Virus record (IMG/VR): IMGVR_UViG_3300001282_000615
Coordinates: 3,745 to 29,710 of that record
Direction: 5' to 3' (one strand)
Origin: a virus
Length of the DNA stretch: 25,966 nucleotides
The notes under the pieces are model-generated. The model was given only the letters and a program-made list of their open reading frames with translations, had not been told where the DNA came from and did not search any database. This document shows positions 23,825 through 25,966 of the stretch, one piece after another (positions within the stretch are counted from its first letter, which is position 1; every line of letters begins with the position of its first letter). The translations under genes were made by a program, and so were the position numbers.

Positions 23825-24334
23825 ATGTTCAAAGATAAGTATGGTCAGTTAATATTCAATGAGAATGATTTGGTAGATTTGTATCTAACCAACACTGAAT
23901 TCTCTACCAAAAGAGAAATATTAGTAGAAAACGATATTTTGTTTGATGACTCATTAGATTTAAAAACGCCTACTAAAGTAAAAAAATATCAAAAACTAGA
24001 TATTTCTATCGAAGATTTCGATATTCAATCAAGTAACACATGGCACTTCCCGTCTGAATACCAAACATTTGACATAGCTAAATTCGTATTAGACCAATGT
24101 CAATCTGAAACTGAACTGCAACGAGCAGGAGAAGAACTATTAATGTTTCAGGAACGAGATATGTTAATACTACTTAAGTATTTGAAATATCTAGTTGACA
24201 CCATGAGAAATAATAACATTGTTTGGGGTGTGGGAAGAGGATCATGCGTAAGTAGTTTTGTCTTGTTTCTTATTGGAATTCACAAAATCAATCCGATATA
24301 CTATGATCTTGATGTCAGTGAATTTTTAAAATAG
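23825..24334 (+). CDS. DNA polymerase III alpha (DnaE)-like fragment protein
   Basis: 169-aa protein whose C-terminus matches a palm-domain motif of bacterial replicative polymerase III alpha. VGRGSCVSSFVLFLIGI (residues 136-152) corresponds to GPGRGSxxGSLVxYxLxIT of DnaE, and NPIYYDLDVSEFLK (156-169) to DPLxxxLLFERFLN. The chain ends exactly there, just before the place where DnaE has its catalytic PDxDxD aspartates, so it cannot be a polymerase by itself. The N-terminal 130 residues are charged, and I cannot align them with confidence. It may be a repurposed fold that binds nucleotide, DNA or a replisome partner. I recall similar short proteins in aquatic T4-like phages. It has its own sigma70-like promoter and probably a leaderless mRNA. 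Confidence 0.72.
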   Translation: MFKDKYGQLIFNENDLVDLYLTNTEFSTKREILVENDILFDDSLDLKTPTKVKKYQKLDISIEDFDIQSSNTWHFPSEYQTFDIAKFVLDQCQSETELQRAGEELLMFQERDMLILLKYLKYLVDTMRNNNIVWGVGRGSCVSSFVLFLIGIHKINPIYYDLDVSEFLK

Positions 24335-24347
24335 ATGATTAGATACA

Positions 24348-24355
24348 CATAAATA
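24348..24355 (+). promoter_or_regulatory. T4-type late promoter (CATAAATA)
   Basis: CATAAATA, 17 nt upstream of the ATG at 24373, with a strong GAGGAG Shine-Dalgarno between them (24361-24366). It gives a conventional short leader. Confidence 0.74.
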
Positions 24356-24372
24356 ATACAGAGGAGTAACTT

Positions 24373-24831
24373 ATGGCAAAATATAGAACAGCAATGGGTA
24401 AGGTAGTTGATATGTCGCAACTTGCTGCCAAAAACGAAAGAGCCCGCGCAGTAGGTAATATGAGCGTTAATGCTAGAGGCGATACTATTGATGCTACTGG
24501 TAAAATTGTATTACCGGTAACTAAAAAGGTCGGAGACAGATACCAAAAGACTGTCAGTAACCGAGCAGCAAATATCGTAAAGAAAAAGCAAGTAGATAGC
24601 TTCACGCCTATTGAATCAGCACCTGCTCCCGAAACTAAAATTGACTTATCACAGTTAGTAGAAGAAGAACTAGAGTTTTTGGATACTACTGAGGAAGATG
24701 AAACAATTGATAGAATTAAAGCTATCGAAGCAGCTAAAGCCTTAGAAGCAAACTTAGTACAAGAATCTAAGAAGATTAAAATTAAGCCTGCAAGTGAGGC
24801 ACCGGACTCGTTTGATCCTAGCAAAGATTGA
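24373..24831 (+). CDS. Conserved hypothetical T4-like phage protein (152 aa)
   Basis: The N-terminal MAKYRTAMGKVVDMSQLAAK (1-20), then RARAVGNMSVNARGDTID (about 23-40), is a pattern that I recall from many aquatic T4-like phages. After a basic middle segment (NRAANIVKKKQVD, about 63-75) the C-terminal half is acidic and helical (LSQLVEEELEFLDTTEEDET, about 92-111) and ends PDSFDPSKD. The chain looks largely extended or disordered, with no catalytic motif. It has a late promoter and strong Shine-Dalgarno and is followed after 3 nt by the GroES-like gene, so both are probably made late together. The function is unknown; a structural or assembly role fits the late promoter. Confidence 0.68.
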   Translation: MAKYRTAMGKVVDMSQLAAKNERARAVGNMSVNARGDTIDATGKIVLPVTKKVGDRYQKTVSNRAANIVKKKQVDSFTPIESAPAPETKIDLSQLVEEELEFLDTTEEDETIDRIKAIEAAKALEANLVQESKKIKIKPASEAPDSFDPSKD

Positions 24832-24834
24832 TAT

Positions 24835-25203
24835 ATGGCAGAAAAACGTAACTTATCTACAACAAAGTTTAAAGAGTTTAAAGCAATTGGAGATCACATC
24901 CTAGTTCACGGGATGGAATTCAGAGAGCGTCTAAGTCGTGGTGGCATCATCATGATTAACGATGATATGAAAAGCGCAGGGATTCGTCCAAGATGGGCGC
25001 AAATATACTCAATAGGACCTAAATGTAAAGAAGACCTTAAAGTAGGTGATTATATTATGATAGCACACGGTCGCTGGAGTCGTGGTATGACCATTGAAGA
25101 CTCTGAAGGCGAGAAAACGATCCGTAAGGTAGATCCAAACGATATTTTATTAATTAGCGAAACACCAGTACAAGATTACACAATGACAGATAAAGAATAT
25201 TGA
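24835..25203 (+). CDS. GroES-like co-chaperonin (T4 gp31-type)
   Basis: 122-aa protein with the GroES fold pattern: AIGDHILVHGMEF (about residues 17-29), then RLSRGGIIM at the place of the GroES mobile loop (SAGGIVL in the bacterial protein), then ARIYSIGP-like QIYSIGPKCKEDLKVGDYIM (about 56-75) matching VLAVGxG...VKVGDIV, and a final IRKVDPNDILLISE (about 99-112) matching the DILAIVE end. Phage co-chaperonins such as gp31 replace GroES so that host GroEL can fold the major capsid protein. The length is close to gp31 (111 aa). It is coupled to the upstream 152-aa gene and shares its late promoter. The capsid-folding role is inferred from the family. Confidence 0.8.
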   Translation: MAEKRNLSTTKFKEFKAIGDHILVHGMEFRERLSRGGIIMINDDMKSAGIRPRWAQIYSIGPKCKEDLKVGDYIMIAHGRWSRGMTIEDSEGEKTIRKVDPNDILLISETPVQDYTMTDKEY

Positions 25204-25210
25204 TATAATT

Positions 25211-25272
25211 AGATCGGGAAAGTGAGAAATAATTGAATGATTGCTGCAATGGATCAATCACTTTCCCAATCT
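25211..25272. other. Structured intergenic hairpin upstream of an early-type promoter
   Basis: AGATCGGGAAAGTGA (25211-25225) pairs with TCACTTTCCCAATCT (25258-25272) at 14 of 15 positions, with one C-A mismatch. The 32-nt interior can form a smaller ATTG-CTG-CAAT hairpin. Neither side has a T run, so it is not a standard terminator. The whole intergenic space (25204-25309) holds only this structure and the promoter that follows at 25275. It may be a 3' end, a small RNA or a DNA operator. Confidence 0.7.
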
Positions 25273-25274
25273 AG

Positions 25275-25303
25275 TTGACATTTGTATTATATAATAGTAA
25301 TAT
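25275..25303 (+). promoter_or_regulatory. Sigma70-type promoter of the one-TM protein and clamp-loader genes
   Basis: TTGACA (25275-25280), a 17-nt spacer and TAATAT (25298-25303). The predicted start site is 25310, the A of the next ATG. A perfect TATAAT at 25290-25295 is too close to this -35 (9 nt) but could act with another element. No Shine-Dalgarno lies before the ATG. Confidence 0.66.
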
Positions 25304-25309
25304 GAGAAT

Positions 25310-25492
25310 ATGACAAACAAAACCATCAAAACCTATGCACCCTACATTGCTGTATTTGCTGCTTTGGGAGCGGCCGCTGCTGCTGCCACGGTAGCATATA
25401 TAAAAACTTCAAAGGCCCTTAAAGAATTGGAAGATATTGATCTTGACTTTGGTAACGATCCTGTGCTATCTTCTCATTTTAAGAAGGATTAA
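25310..25492 (+). CDS. Small single-pass membrane protein (60 aa)
   Basis: One clear hydrophobic helix, APYIAVFAALGAAAAAATVA (residues 10-29), follows a short basic N-terminus and is followed by Lys residues and an acidic C-terminal tail (ELEDIDLDFGNDP). The N-terminal charge and the Ala-rich helix could also be read as an uncleaved signal anchor. I do not recognise a family. It lies directly before the clamp-loader gene (3 nt apart), and the two probably share the sigma70-like promoter at 25275, so it is likely made early. A holin is possible from size alone, but early expression and a single Ala-rich helix make that weak. Confidence 0.68.
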   Translation: MTNKTIKTYAPYIAVFAALGAAAAAATVAYIKTSKALKELEDIDLDFGNDPVLSSHFKKD

Positions 25493-25495
25493 GCT

Positions 25496-25966
25496 GTGAA
25501 AAATCAATTATGGGTTGAGAAGTATCGCCCTAGTAAGGTAGAAGATTATGTATTCGTTGACGAAAATCAGAAACAAATTGTACAACGCTGGATTCTTGAT
25601 AAGTCCATTCCTCATCTATTGTTGTCAGGTGATCCTGGCACAGGTAAAACGACTCTTGCAAAAGTTCTCATCAACGAACTAGGTGTTGAAGAATTCGATG
25701 TGCTAGAAATCAATGCGTCTCGTGAGAACGGCATTGACAATATGCGTGAACGAATCAATGGCTTTGTTCAAACAATGCCCTTCGGCAGCTTTAAAGTCGT
25801 TCTGCTAGATGAGGCTGATTATCTTTCACAACCCGCGCAAGCAGCACTGCGTAACGATATGGAAGCTTATCACCAAACAGTTAGATATGTTCTTACTTGT
25901 AACTATCAGCATAAGATTATCCCTGCGTTGAAGTCACGTTGTCAAGAGTTTCATATTGCTAAGCCA
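25496..25966 (+). CDS. Sliding-clamp loader large subunit (gp44-like), 5' part
   Basis: The first 157 residues of the AAA+ ATPase that, with gp62, opens the gp45 sliding clamp and loads it on DNA for the phage polymerase; the rest lies beyond the window. The N-terminal LWVEKYRPSKVEDYV is the clamp-loader signature. Walker A is GDPGTGKT (residues 45-52), Walker B is VVLLDEAD (101-108), sensor 1 is TCNY (134-137) and the arginine-finger SRC motif is KSRCQEF (146-152). Translation starts at GTG 25496, seven bases after an AAGGA Shine-Dalgarno; an in-frame ATG closer to the motifs is absent. It is co-transcribed with the small membrane protein gene. Confidence 0.93.
   Translation, partial: MKNQLWVEKYRPSKVEDYVFVDENQKQIVQRWILDKSIPHLLLSGDPGTGKTTLAKVLINELGVEEFDVLEINASRENGIDNMRERINGFVQTMPFGSFKVVLLDEADYLSQPAQAALRNDMEAYHQTVRYVLTCNYQHKIIPALKSRCQEFHIAKP

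Noticed and set aside
24322-24343. Slippery heptamer TTTAAAA directly before the stop of the DnaE-fragment gene
   Set aside because: A -1 shift would add only three codons before another stop and would not reach anything like the PDxDxD motif, so programmed frameshifting has no clear product.
25302-25313. Three-codon ORF (MRI) overlapping the start of the one-TM protein gene
   Set aside because: It lies inside the predicted -10 and before the predicted start site, so it would not be transcribed; chance.
25310-25492. One-TM protein read as a holin for the GH19 endolysin
   Set aside because: It is over 6 kb away, appears to be transcribed from an early-type promoter with the clamp-loader gene, and has a single Ala-rich helix; not enough to support a holin call.

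Overview
This window is part of the genome of a T4-like contractile-tailed phage (myovirus). It most resembles the 'exo-T-even' phages of marine and freshwater bacteria, such as cyanophages and pelagiphage-like viruses. The reasons are recognisable homologues of T4 tail sheath (gp18), tail tube (gp19), head completion (gp4), small terminase (gp16), dNMP kinase (gp1), a GroES-like co-chaperonin and clamp-loader large subunit (gp44). There are also many TATAAATA-type late promoters, and small conserved genes that I recall from aquatic T4-like phages. The DNA is moderately AT-rich and almost every gene lies on the + strand. I saw no tRNA, CRISPR array or insertion sequence. The host cannot be named from this sequence.

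Layout: (1) 1-2485: a partial unknown gene, a MazG-like NTP pyrophosphohydrolase, a small charged protein, a neck-type virion protein, another small acidic protein and dNMP kinase. (2) 2468-2818: one lone minus-strand gene for a zinc-ribbon/HNH-like protein with its own late promoter. (3) 2962-9884: the morphogenesis block, with a very large tail sheath (1203 aa), a tail tube, a second tube-like protein with a low-complexity tail, a conserved small protein, gp4 and gp16. (4) 9921-13125: two consecutive genes whose N-termini look like T4 capsid-targeting peptides, ending at a strong terminator. (5) 13239-22988: the adhesin region, with a 1695-aa repeat-built fibre protein, a small basic protein, a GH19 endolysin, an Ig-like-domain structural protein and a second fibre-type protein. 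(6) 22992-25203: small conserved genes, including a fragment of the bacterial DNA polymerase III alpha fold and a GroES-like co-chaperonin. (7) 25204-25966: a structured intergenic hairpin, a one-TM small protein and the start of gp44, which opens a replication module.

Regulation is unusually readable. Ten TAAATA late-promoter elements sit just upstream of genes. Three sigma70-like promoters (TTGACA or TTGAAA, 17-bp spacer, TA-rich -10) also occur. In all three sigma70 cases, and in three of the late cases, the predicted transcription start falls on the A of the ATG and no Shine-Dalgarno is visible. Most other late-promoter genes have 19-74 nt leaders with clear Shine-Dalgarno sequences. This points to a class of leaderless phage mRNAs and is the most interesting pattern in the window. 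Other points to check are the DnaE-derived fragment that stops just before the catalytic aspartates, the paired capsid-targeting-like N-termini, the module-bearing sheath insertion, and a module shared between neighbouring fibre proteins.
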